A stretch of DNA of 64,000 bases from contig CAYVFU010000005.1 in the NCBI GenBank assembly GCA_964450495.1, positions 1 through 64,000 of the forward strand, written 5' to 3'. Positions 18,717-28,347 of the stretch are shown here, piece by piece. This DNA is from CALFUK01 sp964450495 (GTDB lineage Bacteria > Bacteroidota > Bacteroidia > Chitinophagales > Saprospiraceae). The notes beneath the pieces are model-generated. The model did no database searches. It was not told the DNA's origin and worked only from the letters and a program-made list of their open reading frames with translations. A program made the position numbers and the translations under genes. The first letter of the stretch is position 1, and each line of letters begins with the position of its first letter.

Positions 18717-18986
18717 TGGCTTACTAAGTTACTTGTTCAACTGTCATTAGGAAGAATTGTTGTTGAATTATGGGATAAAAGCTTCAAGACCTTATTTTTT
18801 CAGCTTTCAGCACAAATGAGTTCTTTGTAAAGTGAATTATACAGAATCCCACTTAGGCGTACCATACCATAAAACCGTGGTGATTTAGTGACCTAACTAC
18901 TGTCAAAACTATATGATTAAATGTCTATTATTGTCATCTTGAACTTGAAATGCTTAAATAACGTCAATTGAATAAACAAGACAGTC

Positions 18987-19973
18987 ATGATTAGCATAGT
19001 AATGCCTGCTAAGGATGCGGCTCCATACATTGCAGAGTGTCTTGATTCTATTATAAATCAATCCCATGAAAAGTGGGAGTTGATTGTAATCAATGATCAT
19101 TCATCAGATTCTACTGCAGAAATTCTTGAAACCTATTCCTCAAAAGAACGACGCATGACATGGCATCATGCAAAAGGTCAAGGAATTATTGATGCATTAC
19201 AACAAGCCACCCATTTTGTATCTGGTCAATATATTACAAGAATGGACGCTGACGATATTATGTCTCCAACTAAATTAGAAGACATGCTTGCTGTATTGAC
19301 AACAAGAGGTAATGGGCATATCGCTGTAGGACTAGTCAATTATTTTTCTGAAACAGAATTAGGCAACGGATATACTAAGTATGCTAATTGGCTGAATAAA
19401 TTAACTACGGCTGAATCCAATTATTCTCAGATATACAAAGAATGTGTAATACCATCACCCTGTTGGATGGTGTCTAAAGTAGACTTTGAACTGGCGGGAG
19501 CATTCGACAAAGATGTATATCCAGAAGATTATGACCTATGTTTTCGATTTAGAAATGCAGGACTAAAGATTGCAGCTGTACCAAAAGTGCTGCATTATTG
19601 GCGCGATCATCCCTCAAGGGCATCGCGAAACGATCCTAACTATAAAGACAATAGTTTCATCGAATTAAAAATTAAGCATTTTGTGGAGTCTGATTGGAAG
19701 TCAGACTGCACATTGATTGTTTGGGGTGCCGGTAAAAAAGGCAAAAGGATAGTACAACTTCTATTAGCGTATGGAAAATCCGTAAAATGGTTCTGTGATA
19801 ACCCTAACAAAATAGGTCAAAATGTTTACGGTGTCATCATCGAAAATCAAAAGTCAATTGAATCAATAAGCTCTGCTCAAGTAATCGTTGCTATTGCAAA
19901 TCCAGATGAACAAAAACAAATCAAGGACTACCTTCTTGCGCATCCTCGCTTAGATTCATTTTTCTTTTGTTAA
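18987..19973 (+). CDS. family 2 glycosyltransferase with C-terminal Rossmann-like domain
   Basis: The first 220 residues are a GT2 GT-A domain: SIVMPAKDAAPYIAECLDSI at the start, VINDHSSDST, the metal-binding MDADD, and PEDYDLCFRFRNAG with the usual catalytic acidic residues. The last 90 residues form a second domain opening CTLIVWGAGKKGKRIVQLL, a glycine-rich nucleotide-binding loop, followed by FCDNPNKIGQ and VIVAIANP. That pattern resembles the NAD-binding-like domain attached to some sugar transferases. Acceptor and donor sugars are unknown. No other polysaccharide genes are near; the next gene downstream encodes a giant secreted protein. Confidence 0.87.
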   Translation: MISIVMPAKDAAPYIAECLDSIINQSHEKWELIVINDHSSDSTAEILETYSSKERRMTWHHAKGQGIIDALQQATHFVSGQYITRMDADDIMSPTKLEDMLAVLTTRGNGHIAVGLVNYFSETELGNGYTKYANWLNKLTTAESNYSQIYKECVIPSPCWMVSKVDFELAGAFDKDVYPEDYDLCFRFRNAGLKIAAVPKVLHYWRDHPSRASRNDPNYKDNSFIELKIKHFVESDWKSDCTLIVWGAGKKGKRIVQLLLAYGKSVKWFCDNPNKIGQNVYGVIIENQKSIESISSAQVIVAIANPDEQKQIKDYLLAHPRLDSFFFC

Positions 19974-20107
19974 ACTGACACATTTAGTTTCTGAAGTGTC
20001 TTTTTGCAGACACGCTTCAAAGCAACCAAAATCGATGCTCACACCATATCACTGATGTAAGTACTTGCACACCCGTATACACAACTATCACATTTTAAAC
20101 TGTATGT

Positions 20108-23100
20108 ATGCATCGAATTAAGTTTACTCTAATTACAGCTTTACTTATTCTATTTTCAAAACACGCATCCACTCAATGCAATTGTAGTACACCTGATATT
20201 GCTTCTTTACATGGAAGTTCAAATGCTCAAGCTGCCATTAATGCAGCTAATTTGACTGTTGGTGACGCGACTTTATCGTTAATGCGTTCCTTTGCTGGAA
20301 CAGCTTCTGCTGATGAGAACCAAATCAACAATAGCCAAACATCAGGTGATATTGGTGTAAGATTGGGTGTGAAAAATGCTGTTGGGCCGTCTAATTACAT
20401 GGACGCCAATTATGGTTTTTCTCAACAAGTTTGTGGTCTCCAATTTGATATTTGGGATATTGATGAGACAGATCAATTAGTCATTGAAGCTTCCTACAAT
20501 GGAACACCAGTAAATTTTATCGTTTCCACTGGCTCATGCGTACGCCAATTTGGTTCAGATACATTTATACCTGATGGTCCATCATGTGAAGTTCAAGTGA
20601 ATGGATCTGCGGCACATAGAATTTCCGTTACCATACCTGCTTGTATTACAGATCTTCGTATAAGATCATTTGATCAAGGTGGAGGAGTAGGTGGGTCCTA
20701 CACTACTGTTTTTCAAGAAGGTTGTACAAGTAATGTTGATGGAGGTGTACTCGAAGGAGGACCATTTGAGTTTTGTGTTGGTGATGGGATGGCTGATAAT
20801 ATTCCAGCAGGAGCAATTTCAAGCTCAGGTGCAGTTGGAAGTAACAGCAGCTACATTGTTACCGATGACCAAGGAACTATTCTTGGACTACCTCCAACTC
20901 CATCAGCAGTCGATTTTGATGGTGCTGGAGTAGGTGTATGTCTAGTATGGCACTTGAGTTATGATCACGGACTTGCCGGCCTTGAGGTTGGTATGAATGC
21001 AAATAATCTGGAAGGTTGTTTCAGCCTCTCAAATCCAATCTCTGTTACTAGAAATGACTCTGGAGACATTTGCGATCAACTATGCCCTGAAATTTGTTCT
21101 ACTCCAGATGTGGCTTCATTAAACGGCAGCAGCAATGGTATGGCTGCTATAAATAATGCAGGCTTGACAATCGGAGATGCAACATTCACCGTAACTCGAT
21201 CATTTAACGGAACTGCAATCGCAGATGAAAATAGAATTAACGCCAGTCAAACCACAGGTGATATTGGCTTAAGACTTGGAGTAAGCCAAGCTATAGGACC
21301 TGCAAATAATATGCAAGCAACGTATGCCTTTACAATGCCTGTCTGTAATTTACAGTTTGATTTGTGGGATATAGATCAGACAGATGAAATAATAATTGAA
21401 GCCTTTAATGATGGAGCCATGGTAGCTATTTCAGCAAGTACTGGCTCTTGTGTCAGCGCTTCTGGAAACTCATTCGTTCCAAATGGACCTGCTTGCGAAG
21501 TTGGGGTTAGTGGCAATCCTAATCATATGATTAATGTATACATCCCAGATTGTATTACGGAACTTAGAATCACTTCTTTCGATCAAGGGAACACCAATAA
21601 TGGAGGTGGATCTTACACAGTTGTATTAAATGAAGGTTGCACAAGTGTCATAGACGGAGGGACGCTCGAAGGTGGTCCATTCGAATTTTGTGCAAGTGAT
21701 GGAATACCTGATAACATAACAGCAGGTTCAATAACACTGTTTGGTGGTAATGGTGCCAATAGAGCTTGGATAGTTACAGATGATGAGGGGAATATCCTTG
21801 GATTACCACCTATGCCTTCCGCTGTTGATTTTGATGGTGCAGGAGCAGGAGTATGTCAGGTTTGGTATATCGCTTATGAAGCAGGTTTTACCGGATTAGA
21901 AGTTGGATCAAATATAGACGATTTCGAAGGTTGCTATAGTTTGTCTAATCCTATCACCGTGGTTAGAAATGATTCTGGTGCCGTTTGCGACATGATCTGT
22001 GAGTCAGCGTGTTCAACACCAGATTTGGCCTCTTTAGATGGAAGTAATAATGGAATGGCTGCTATCAACAATGCAGGTGTTACTGTTGGAAATGCAACCT
22101 TAACGGTAAATCGCTCCTTCAACGGAACTGCAACCCCAGATGAAAATAGAATTAATGCAAGTCAGACATCAGGTGATGTCGGGCTTCGGCTTGGCGTGAG
22201 TAATGCAGCGGGATCAGCGAACAACATGCTCGCTGTTTATGCATTCTCGGAGCCTGTTTGCAATTTTGAATTTGAATTATGGGATATAGATCAAACAGAT
22301 GAAATAATAATTGAAGCGTATAATCAAGGAGTTCCTGTTAACTATACATCAAGTAATGGATCTTGCGTGAGCTCTATGGGCAACTCATTTATGCCTGCTG
22401 GTGCAGTTTGTGAAAGGCAAGTGAATGGTAATCCAAATCATATGATTGAAGTGTCTTTATCAGATTGCATTACTGAATTAAAAATCACTTCTTTTGATCA
22501 AGGTGCTCAGAATAACTCTGGAGGCTCTTACACCGTAGTGTTAAAAGAAGGCTGTACACAATCAGTATTTGGAGGAACGCTAGCAGGCGGTCCTTTTGAA
22601 TTTTGTGTTAGCGATGGTGTAGCAGACAATATTCCGGCAGGCGCCATTACATTAAGTGGAGGTACTGGAAGTAATAGTGCATGGGTTGTGACCGATGATT
22701 TGGGTAATATTCTTGGTTTGCCACCAATGCCTTCGGCTGTTGATTTTGATGGTGCTGGACCTGGAACTTGTCTGATATGGTACCTAGCATACGAAAATGG
22801 CTTTTCCGGATTGGATGTTGGATCAAATGTAGATGGTTTCGATGGTTGCTATAGCTTATCCAATCCAGTTTCTGTGATAAGGAATGAGGACGGAGCAGTC
22901 TGTGATAATCAATGTTCTGTAGATGGTGGAATCCTCACTGGAGGACCATTTGAATTTTGTGCTGGCGATGGTATCACTGATAATATTCCTGGCGGAGCTA
23001 TTGGTTTGTCTGGCGGCAGTGGTCCTAACAGTCAATGGGTAATTACAGACGACTTAGGAAATATTTTAGGGTTGCCACCAACTTTTGAGGTTGTTGACTT

Positions 23101-26100
23101 TGATGGCGCAGGGGCAGGTGTATGCCAAGTTTGGTATTTAAGATTTGAAGATGGATTGAATGGTTTGTCAGTTGGAGCAAACGTAGAAGACTTTGATGGT
23201 TGTTATGATTTATCAAATCCAATTTCTGTCACTCGAAATCAACCTGAAGGTGGTGCGCTAACAGGAGGACCATTTGAGTTCTGCGTAGGTGATGATGTAG
23301 CTGACAATATTCCAGCAGGTTCTATCTCCTTAAGTGGCAATAGCGGCAGCAATAGCCAATGGATCGTTACGGATGATCAAGGCATTATTCTTGGATTACC
23401 TCCGATGCCTTCTGTTGTTAATTTTGATGGTGCCGGTCCAGGGATATGTCAGATATGGCATTTAAGTTTTGAAGATGGACTTAACGGACTAGAAGCTGGG
23501 TTAAGTATTGCTGAATTTGAAGGTTGTTACAGCATCTCAAACCCAGTGTCTGTAGTTCGTATCCAACCTGAAGGAGGTACACTTGAAGGTGGCCCATTTC
23601 AGTTTTGCGTAGGTGATGGCATTGCAGATAACATTCCTACTGGCTCAATTACATTAAGTGGCAATAGTGGTATGAATAGCCAGTGGATCGTGACCGATGA
23701 TTTGGGAACTATACTTGGTTTGCCACCAATGCCATCAGTAGTAGATTTCGACGGTGCTGGCTTGGGTACTTGTTTAATTTGGCATCTCAGTTATGAAGAT
23801 GGTTTTACTGGTTTACAAAGTGGGCTAAGCATAGAAAACTTTGATGGATGTTATAGTTTGTCTAACCCTATATCTGTAGTAAGAAATGAAACAGGAGATG
23901 TTTGCGATGCTGTCTGTTTGGTGGATGGTGGGATTTTAGAAGGCGGTCCATTTGAGTTTTGTGTAGGCGATGGCGTTTCTGATAATATCGAACCGGGATC
24001 AATAACTCAATCAGGTGGTAGTGGATCTAATAGCCAATGGATAGTTACAGATGATTTAGGAAATATTTTAGGCTTACCGCCAATGCCTTCTACCGTCAAT
24101 TTTGATGGTGCTGGACCTGGTGTGTGTCAAGTTTGGTATTTAAGTTATGAAGACGGATTGACTGGTTTAGCACCTGGAATGAACTTAGATGACTTAGATG
24201 GTTGTTTTGGTTTATCTAATCCGATAGCTGTTATTAGAAATCAGCCTGAAGGTGGTACTCTAGAAGGTGGACCATTTCAGTTTTGTGTTGGCGATGGTAA
24301 TTCTGACAACATTGCTGCTGGTTCTATTTCATTAACAGGTAATGAAGGCAGCAATAGCGCTTGGGTAGTGACAGATATGAGTGGCCTTATTCTAGGATTG
24401 CCACCAATGCCATCTGCAGTTGATTTTGAGGGAGCTGGGGTAGGTATTTGCTTAGTGTGGCACTTAAGTTTTGAAGATGGCTTGACTGGCTTGACCGCTG
24501 GTGATAATGTAAGTGGTTTAGCTGGTTGTTATAGTTTATCGAATCCTGTATATGTCTTCAGAGAAAATTCTGGAGCAGCCTGTGATCCATTTTGTGGAGT
24601 TATAGGTGGTGTGCTTAGCGGTGGCCCATTTGAGTTTTGTGTTGGTGATGGCATTGCGGATAATATTCCAATAGGATCAATAACCTTAGAGAATAGCTTT
24701 GGTCCAAGGAAGCAATGGGTCGTAACAGACGATTTAGGTAATATTTTAGGCTTACCATCTATGCCATCCGACGTCAATTTTGAAGGCGCTGGGACTGGGA
24801 CTTGTTTGATTTGGAACGTTACTTATGTTTCTGGATTGCAAGGATTAATAGTCGGTGATAATCTTGATGATTTCATTGGTTGTTACAGTGTGTCTAATCC
24901 AATAACAGTGGTAAGAAATGATGGTGGTGCAGTCTGCAATAACGGTTGTGCAGCAGATGGCGGCGAACTCAGTGGCGGACCATTTATTTTTGACTCTGTA
25001 GGAGATGGTAGTCCTGACATGATAGCTCCAGGCTCTATTACATCAACAGGTACAAGCGGATCAACCTTAGCTTGGGTAGTAACAGACAGCCAAGGGTACA
25101 TTCTTGGATTGCCACCAATGCCAGGTGCAGTAGACTTTGACGGCGCTGGAGCAGGTACATGCTTGATATGGAGAATTGCCTATGATGGTGCAATTACTGG
25201 GGCAGAAATTGGTTTAAATGCAAATGACATTCAAGGTTGCTTTAGCCTGTCAAATCCAGTAGAAGTCATCAGATCGAATGCATCAGGCTGTGATGCAAAT
25301 GGCGGTAGTCTTGCTGGAGGTCCATTTGTTTTTGATGGAATTGGTGATGGAGTGCCAGACATGATCCCAGCAGGTTCGATTACGTCATTCAACACAAATG
25401 GTGAGACCTTAGTTTGGGTAGTGACGGATAGTGATGGTTATATTCTTGGATTGCCACCAATGCCAGGTGTGGTAGACTTCGACGGTGCTGGTGCAGGTAC
25501 TTGTTTGATATGGAGAGTAGCATTTGAAGGTGCAATTACTGGTGCAGAAGTTGGTATGAATGCAAATGACATACAAGGATGTTTTAGTTTGTCTAATCCA
25601 ATAGAAGTCATCAGAACGAACGCATCAGGATGTGATGCAAATGGCGGTGATTTATTTGGCGGACCATTCAATTTTGTAGTGGATGGAACCCCAGATTTTA
25701 TACCAGCAGGTTCGATTACCCTTGCCAATTCAAATGGTGCAAATATGCAATGGGTAGTTACAGATGATCAAGGCAATATTTTAGGACTTCCTCCAATGCC
25801 TTCAGTTGTTGATTTTGATGCAGCAGGAGTTGGCGTTTGTTATGTATATAATGTATCGTATGATGGGAGCATTACGGGATTAACTCCTGGTGAGAATATC
25901 AATAACCTTAGCGGTTGTCATTCTGTATCTAACTTTATTGTTGTTACCAGAACTGAAGAGATGTGTTTGGCAGATGGCGGCGAACTCAGTGGCGGACCAT
26001 TTATTTTTGACTCTGTAGGAGATGGTAGTCCTGACATGATAGCTCCAGGCTCTATTACATCAACAGGTACAAGCGGATCAACCTTAGCTTGGGTAGTAAC

Positions 26101-27637
26101 AGACAGCCAAGGGTACATTCTTGGATTGCCACCAATGCCAGGTGCAGTAGACTTTGACGGCGCTGGAGCAGGTACATGCTTGATATGGAGAATTGCCTAT
26201 GATGGTGCAATTACTGGGGCAGAAATTGGTTTAAATGCAAATGACATTCAAGGTTGCTTTAGCCTGTCAAATCCAGTAGAAGTCATCAGATCGAATGCAT
26301 CAGGCTGTGATGCAAATGGCGGTAGTCTTGCTGGAGGTCCATTTGTTTTTGATGGAATTGGTGATGGAGTGCCAGACATGATCCCAGCAGGTTCGATTAC
26401 GTCATTCAACACAAATGGTGAGACCTTAGTTTGGGTAGTGACGGATAGTGATGGTTATATTCTTGGATTGCCACCAATGCCAGGTGTGGTAGACTTCGAC
26501 GGTGCTGGTGCAGGTACTTGTTTGATATGGAGAGTAGCATTTGAAGGTGCAATTACTGGTGCAGAAGTTGGTATGAATGCAAATGACATACAAGGATGTT
26601 TTAGTTTGTCTAATCCAATAGAAGTCATCAGAACGAACGCATCAGGATGTGATGCAAATGGCGGTGATTTATTTGGCGGACCATTCAATTTTGTAGTGGA
26701 TGGAACCCCAGATTTTATACCAGCAGGTTCGATTACCCTTGCCAATTCAAATGGTGCAAATATGCAATGGGTAGTTACAGATGATCAAGGCAATATTTTA
26801 GGACTTCCTCCAATGCCTTCAGTTGTTGATTTTGATGCAGCAGGAGTTGGCGTTTGTTATGTATATAATGTATCGTATGATGGGAGCATTACGGGATTAA
26901 CTCCTGGTGAGAATATCAATAACCTTAGCGGTTGTCATTCTGTATCTAACTTTATTGTTGTTACCAGAACTGAAGAGCAACCAGGCCCAGCAAATATTGT
27001 GATTAGTGAAATTGACACTAATGGAGAAGTTGAGGTGAGTAATATAGGTGGAGAGCCCCAAGATATTTCCAGTTACTGGTTATGTGATTTTCCACAATAT
27101 GAAATGATTGGGAATATGACCGTAATCTGTGGTGATGACATGATTCTAGATCCAGGTGAATCCATTACTGTCTTGACTAACTCAATTACTATTTCCGATG
27201 TTGACGGTGAAATGGGTTTATACATAAATAGCAGTTTTGGTAACCCAGCCTCTATCATTGATTACGTCGAATGGGGTTTCTCTGGTCACCAAAGATCAGG
27301 TGTGGCCGTTGGTGCAGGTATTTGGACCCTAGGAGACTTTATACCGGCATTTGGTTTAAATGCTATTCAATATGATGGCAGTGGCGATTCTTCTTTAGAT
27401 TGGCCTGTAGTAAGCTCTGCATCATGTCAAGATGATTGTCTGGTAGAATTAATTATTAGTGATGATCCAATTGCTTCAAATTTATATGAAACTGAAGTAA
27501 GGATTATTTCATCAGGAAAAGTTGGAGGTGGCCCTGTTGAATTTAGCGCTGGGGATAATATTGAATTACATTCTGGTTTTGAAGTCGTTGCTGGACATGA
27601 GTTTCAGGCTTTTATCGAGGGATGTGAAAACGAATAG
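20108..27637 (+). CDS. giant secreted protein with 15 GGPF repeats and a coat-hanger-like tail
   Basis: A 2509-residue exported protein. It opens with a signal peptide (KFTLITALLILFSKHASTQC). Three copies of a roughly 185-residue module follow (nt about 20168, 21094 and 22006), each opening CNCSTPD or CSTPD and containing DLWDIDQTDE-like and ITSFDQG segments, and each followed by a GGPF module. In all there are 15 GGPF modules of about 100 residues: GGxLxGGPFEFC, DNIPAGSI, WVVTDDxGNILGLPPMP, VDFDGAG, and GCYSLSNP. Modules 10-12 and 13-15 are identical. Then come a possible lamin-tail-like domain (ISEIDTNGEVEVSN) and a 60-residue tail (IISSGKVGGGPVEFSAGDNIELHSGF) like the coat-hanger-stack domain. 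No type-A T9SS sorting domain is seen. Function unknown; adhesion or matrix is a guess. Confidence 0.9.
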   Translation: MHRIKFTLITALLILFSKHASTQCNCSTPDIASLHGSSNAQAAINAANLTVGDATLSLMRSFAGTASADENQINNSQTSGDIGVRLGVKNAVGPSNYMDANYGFSQQVCGLQFDIWDIDETDQLVIEASYNGTPVNFIVSTGSCVRQFGSDTFIPDGPSCEVQVNGSAAHRISVTIPACITDLRIRSFDQGGGVGGSYTTVFQEGCTSNVDGGVLEGGPFEFCVGDGMADNIPAGAISSSGAVGSNSSYIVTDDQGTILGLPPTPSAVDFDGAGVGVCLVWHLSYDHGLAGLEVGMNANNLEGCFSLSNPISVTRNDSGDICDQLCPEICSTPDVASLNGSSNGMAAINNAGLTIGDATFTVTRSFNGTAIADENRINASQTTGDIGLRLGVSQAIGPANNMQATYAFTMPVCNLQFDLWDIDQTDEIIIEAFNDGAMVAISASTGSCVSASGNSFVPNGPACEVGVSGNPNHMINVYIPDCITELRITSFDQGNTNNGGGSYTVVLNEGCTSVIDGGTLEGGPFEFCASDGIPDNITAGSITLFGGNGANRAWIVTDDEGNILGLPPMPSAVDFDGAGAGVCQVWYIAYEAGFTGLEVGSNIDDFEGCYSLSNPITVVRNDSGAVCDMICESACSTPDLASLDGSNNGMAAINNAGVTVGNATLTVNRSFNGTATPDENRINASQTSGDVGLRLGVSNAAGSANNMLAVYAFSEPVCNFEFELWDIDQTDEIIIEAYNQGVPVNYTSSNGSCVSSMGNSFMPAGAVCERQVNGNPNHMIEVSLSDCITELKITSFDQGAQNNSGGSYTVVLKEGCTQSVFGGTLAGGPFEFCVSDGVADNIPAGAITLSGGTGSNSAWVVTDDLGNILGLPPMPSAVDFDGAGPGTCLIWYLAYENGFSGLDVGSNVDGFDGCYSLSNPVSVIRNEDGAVCDNQCSVDGGILTGGPFEFCAGDGITDNIPGGAIGLSGGSGPNSQWVITDDLGNILGLPPTFEVVDFDGAGAGVCQVWYLRFEDGLNGLSVGANVEDFDGCYDLSNPISVTRNQPEGGALTGGPFEFCVGDDVADNIPAGSISLSGNSGSNSQWIVTDDQGIILGLPPMPSVVNFDGAGPGICQIWHLSFEDGLNGLEAGLSIAEFEGCYSISNPVSVVRIQPEGGTLEGGPFQFCVGDGIADNIPTGSITLSGNSGMNSQWIVTDDLGTILGLPPMPSVVDFDGAGLGTCLIWHLSYEDGFTGLQSGLSIENFDGCYSLSNPISVVRNETGDVCDAVCLVDGGILEGGPFEFCVGDGVSDNIEPGSITQSGGSGSNSQWIVTDDLGNILGLPPMPSTVNFDGAGPGVCQVWYLSYEDGLTGLAPGMNLDDLDGCFGLSNPIAVIRNQPEGGTLEGGPFQFCVGDGNSDNIAAGSISLTGNEGSNSAWVVTDMSGLILGLPPMPSAVDFEGAGVGICLVWHLSFEDGLTGLTAGDNVSGLAGCYSLSNPVYVFRENSGAACDPFCGVIGGVLSGGPFEFCVGDGIADNIPIGSITLENSFGPRKQWVVTDDLGNILGLPSMPSDVNFEGAGTGTCLIWNVTYVSGLQGLIVGDNLDDFIGCYSVSNPITVVRNDGGAVCNNGCAADGGELSGGPFIFDSVGDGSPDMIAPGSITSTGTSGSTLAWVVTDSQGYILGLPPMPGAVDFDGAGAGTCLIWRIAYDGAITGAEIGLNANDIQGCFSLSNPVEVIRSNASGCDANGGSLAGGPFVFDGIGDGVPDMIPAGSITSFNTNGETLVWVVTDSDGYILGLPPMPGVVDFDGAGAGTCLIWRVAFEGAITGAEVGMNANDIQGCFSLSNPIEVIRTNASGCDANGGDLFGGPFNFVVDGTPDFIPAGSITLANSNGANMQWVVTDDQGNILGLPPMPSVVDFDAAGVGVCYVYNVSYDGSITGLTPGENINNLSGCHSVSNFIVVTRTEEMCLADGGELSGGPFIFDSVGDGSPDMIAPGSITSTGTSGSTLAWVVTDSQGYILGLPPMPGAVDFDGAGAGTCLIWRIAYDGAITGAEIGLNANDIQGCFSLSNPVEVIRSNASGCDANGGSLAGGPFVFDGIGDGVPDMIPAGSITSFNTNGETLVWVVTDSDGYILGLPPMPGVVDFDGAGAGTCLIWRVAFEGAITGAEVGMNANDIQGCFSLSNPIEVIRTNASGCDANGGDLFGGPFNFVVDGTPDFIPAGSITLANSNGANMQWVVTDDQGNILGLPPMPSVVDFDAAGVGVCYVYNVSYDGSITGLTPGENINNLSGCHSVSNFIVVTRTEEQPGPANIVISEIDTNGEVEVSNIGGEPQDISSYWLCDFPQYEMIGNMTVICGDDMILDPGESITVLTNSITISDVDGEMGLYINSSFGNPASIIDYVEWGFSGHQRSGVAVGAGIWTLGDFIPAFGLNAIQYDGSGDSSLDWPVVSSASCQDDCLVELIISDDPIASNLYETEVRIISSGKVGGGPVEFSAGDNIELHSGFEVVAGHEFQAFIEGCENE
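24953..25960 (+). repeat. 1,008-bp tandem duplication, copy A
   Basis: Reads as identical to 25970-26977, with a period of 1,017 bases (339 codons). The copy covers GGPF modules 10 to 12 and begins at GCAGATGGCGGC. Confidence 0.93.
25970..26977 (+). repeat. 1,008-bp tandem duplication, copy B
   Basis: Second copy of 24953-25960, covering GGPF modules 13 to 15. A nine-base linker (ATGTGTTTG, residues MCL) joins the copies. After copy B the sequence changes at once to the C-terminal domains. Confidence 0.93.
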
Positions 27638-27679
27638 ACACCTAATTAAAGGGCACTCCTAGTAACGTGTTTAACATAT

Positions 27680-27713
27680 GGCCTATCAACGAATGTTGTT
27701 GATAGGCCTTTTT
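27680..27713 (+). terminator. rho-independent terminator after the giant GGPF gene
   Basis: A perfect 11-bp stem, GGCCTATCAAC with GTTGATAGGCC, and a seven-base loop are followed by TTTTTAC, about 40 bases after the stop codon. Confidence 0.88.
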
Positions 27714-27722
27714 ACTTTTCGG

Positions 27723-27888
27723 CGTAATTCACTTTGGAAACTTTGTCTTTCGGATTGAGTATAGCCTTTTCTTGCTTTTAGCTATATGTGCGATTAGCGC
27801 CTTTTTGGTTTATGTTTATTATTAAAATTTGAATTCTTATTTAACCAAAAAAAAGTGAGTTTCGTGTACACCCAAACAGTGAATTACG
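27723..27888. repeat. inverted-repeat pair, possible MITE or IS-end remnant
   Basis: CGTAATTCACT at 27723-27733 is the exact reverse complement of AGTGAATTACG at 27878-27888. Near the right end, GTGAGTTTCGTGTACAC (27855) and GTGAATTACGTGCAC (27879) form imperfect direct repeats 24 bases apart. Repeated ends of this kind resemble those of IS21-type elements. No transposase fragment lies between, so this is only a possible remnant or a small non-autonomous element. Confidence 0.4.
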
Positions 27889-27920
27889 TGCACTTTTTTG
27901 CTCTATTGTGAAACGCTACA

Positions 27921-28340
27921 CTAGTCTTTCCAAGGATTATAGGAGCCAAAATTCCACAAATGGCCTTCTGGATCGTAGACACTATACGAATGGCCACCAT
28001 ATTCTTCAGCTTTGAATGCTAGCGCTACTTCTGCACCAGCTTTTACAGCAGTATCATAGTGTTCTTTCATTTTATCATCATCTAGGACGATGTAGGGGCT
28101 TTGCGTATTGATTTTATCTAAATCTCTAGGTATAGAAATTAATTTGCCATAAGGTGTATCAGATTGAGAACTGACCATGATCATGCCTCCATTAAAAGTC
28201 AACTGAGCATGGGCAATACCGCCATTGCTGTCTTCGTGGACAATATGTTTTTCAAAACCAAAAGCGTGGCAAAGCCAGTCAATTGCTGCTGAAGCATTTT
28301 TGTATTTAATCGTAGGCATAATGGAAGTCATTGTTTTCAT
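27921..28340 (-). CDS. VOC-superfamily (glyoxalase/PhnB-like) protein
   Basis: A 139-residue cytoplasmic protein with the vicinal-oxygen-chelate fold. Visible marks are MPTIKYKNASAAIDWLCHAFGFEKH in the first beta-alpha-beta unit, GIAHAQLTFNGGMIMVSS, and the closing YGGHSYSVYDPEGHLWNFGSY. Members range from glyoxalases to antibiotic-binding proteins, and the substrate cannot be predicted. The gene begins 7 bases after the zinc-ribbon gene on the same strand, so the two are probably cotranscribed. Confidence 0.9.
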   Translation of the reverse strand: MKTMTSIMPTIKYKNASAAIDWLCHAFGFEKHIVHEDSNGGIAHAQLTFNGGMIMVSSQSDTPYGKLISIPRDLDKINTQSPYIVLDDDKMKEHYDTAVKAGAEVALAFKAEEYGGHSYSVYDPEGHLWNFGSYNPWKD

Positions 28341-28347
28341 AGTTGTT

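Larger units (their letters stand above)
20733..26977 (+). repeat. array of 15 GGPF-module coding repeats
   Basis: Fifteen in-frame copies of a module of about 300-345 bases. The first three are interleaved with a longer N-terminal module; copies 4-15 are directly tandem. Early copies have three conserved Cys (FEFC, GxCxxW, GCYSLSNP). Copies 10-15 lose the first Cys (FIFDSVGDG, FVFDGIGDG, FNFVVDG). Confidence 0.92.

Noticed and set aside
19977..20005. Hairpin GACAC/GTGTC followed by TTTTT after the glycosyltransferase gene
   Set aside because: The stem is only five pairs with a 14-base loop, too weak to call a terminator.
25438..26745. Identical 96-codon antisense frames at 25438-25728 and 26455-26745
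   Set aside because: They are mirror frames of the duplicated GGPF modules and repeat only because the DNA is duplicated.
20733..26977. CRISPR-like regular repeats
   Set aside because: The repeats are about 300 bases, in frame and protein-coding, without short repeats and unique spacers.
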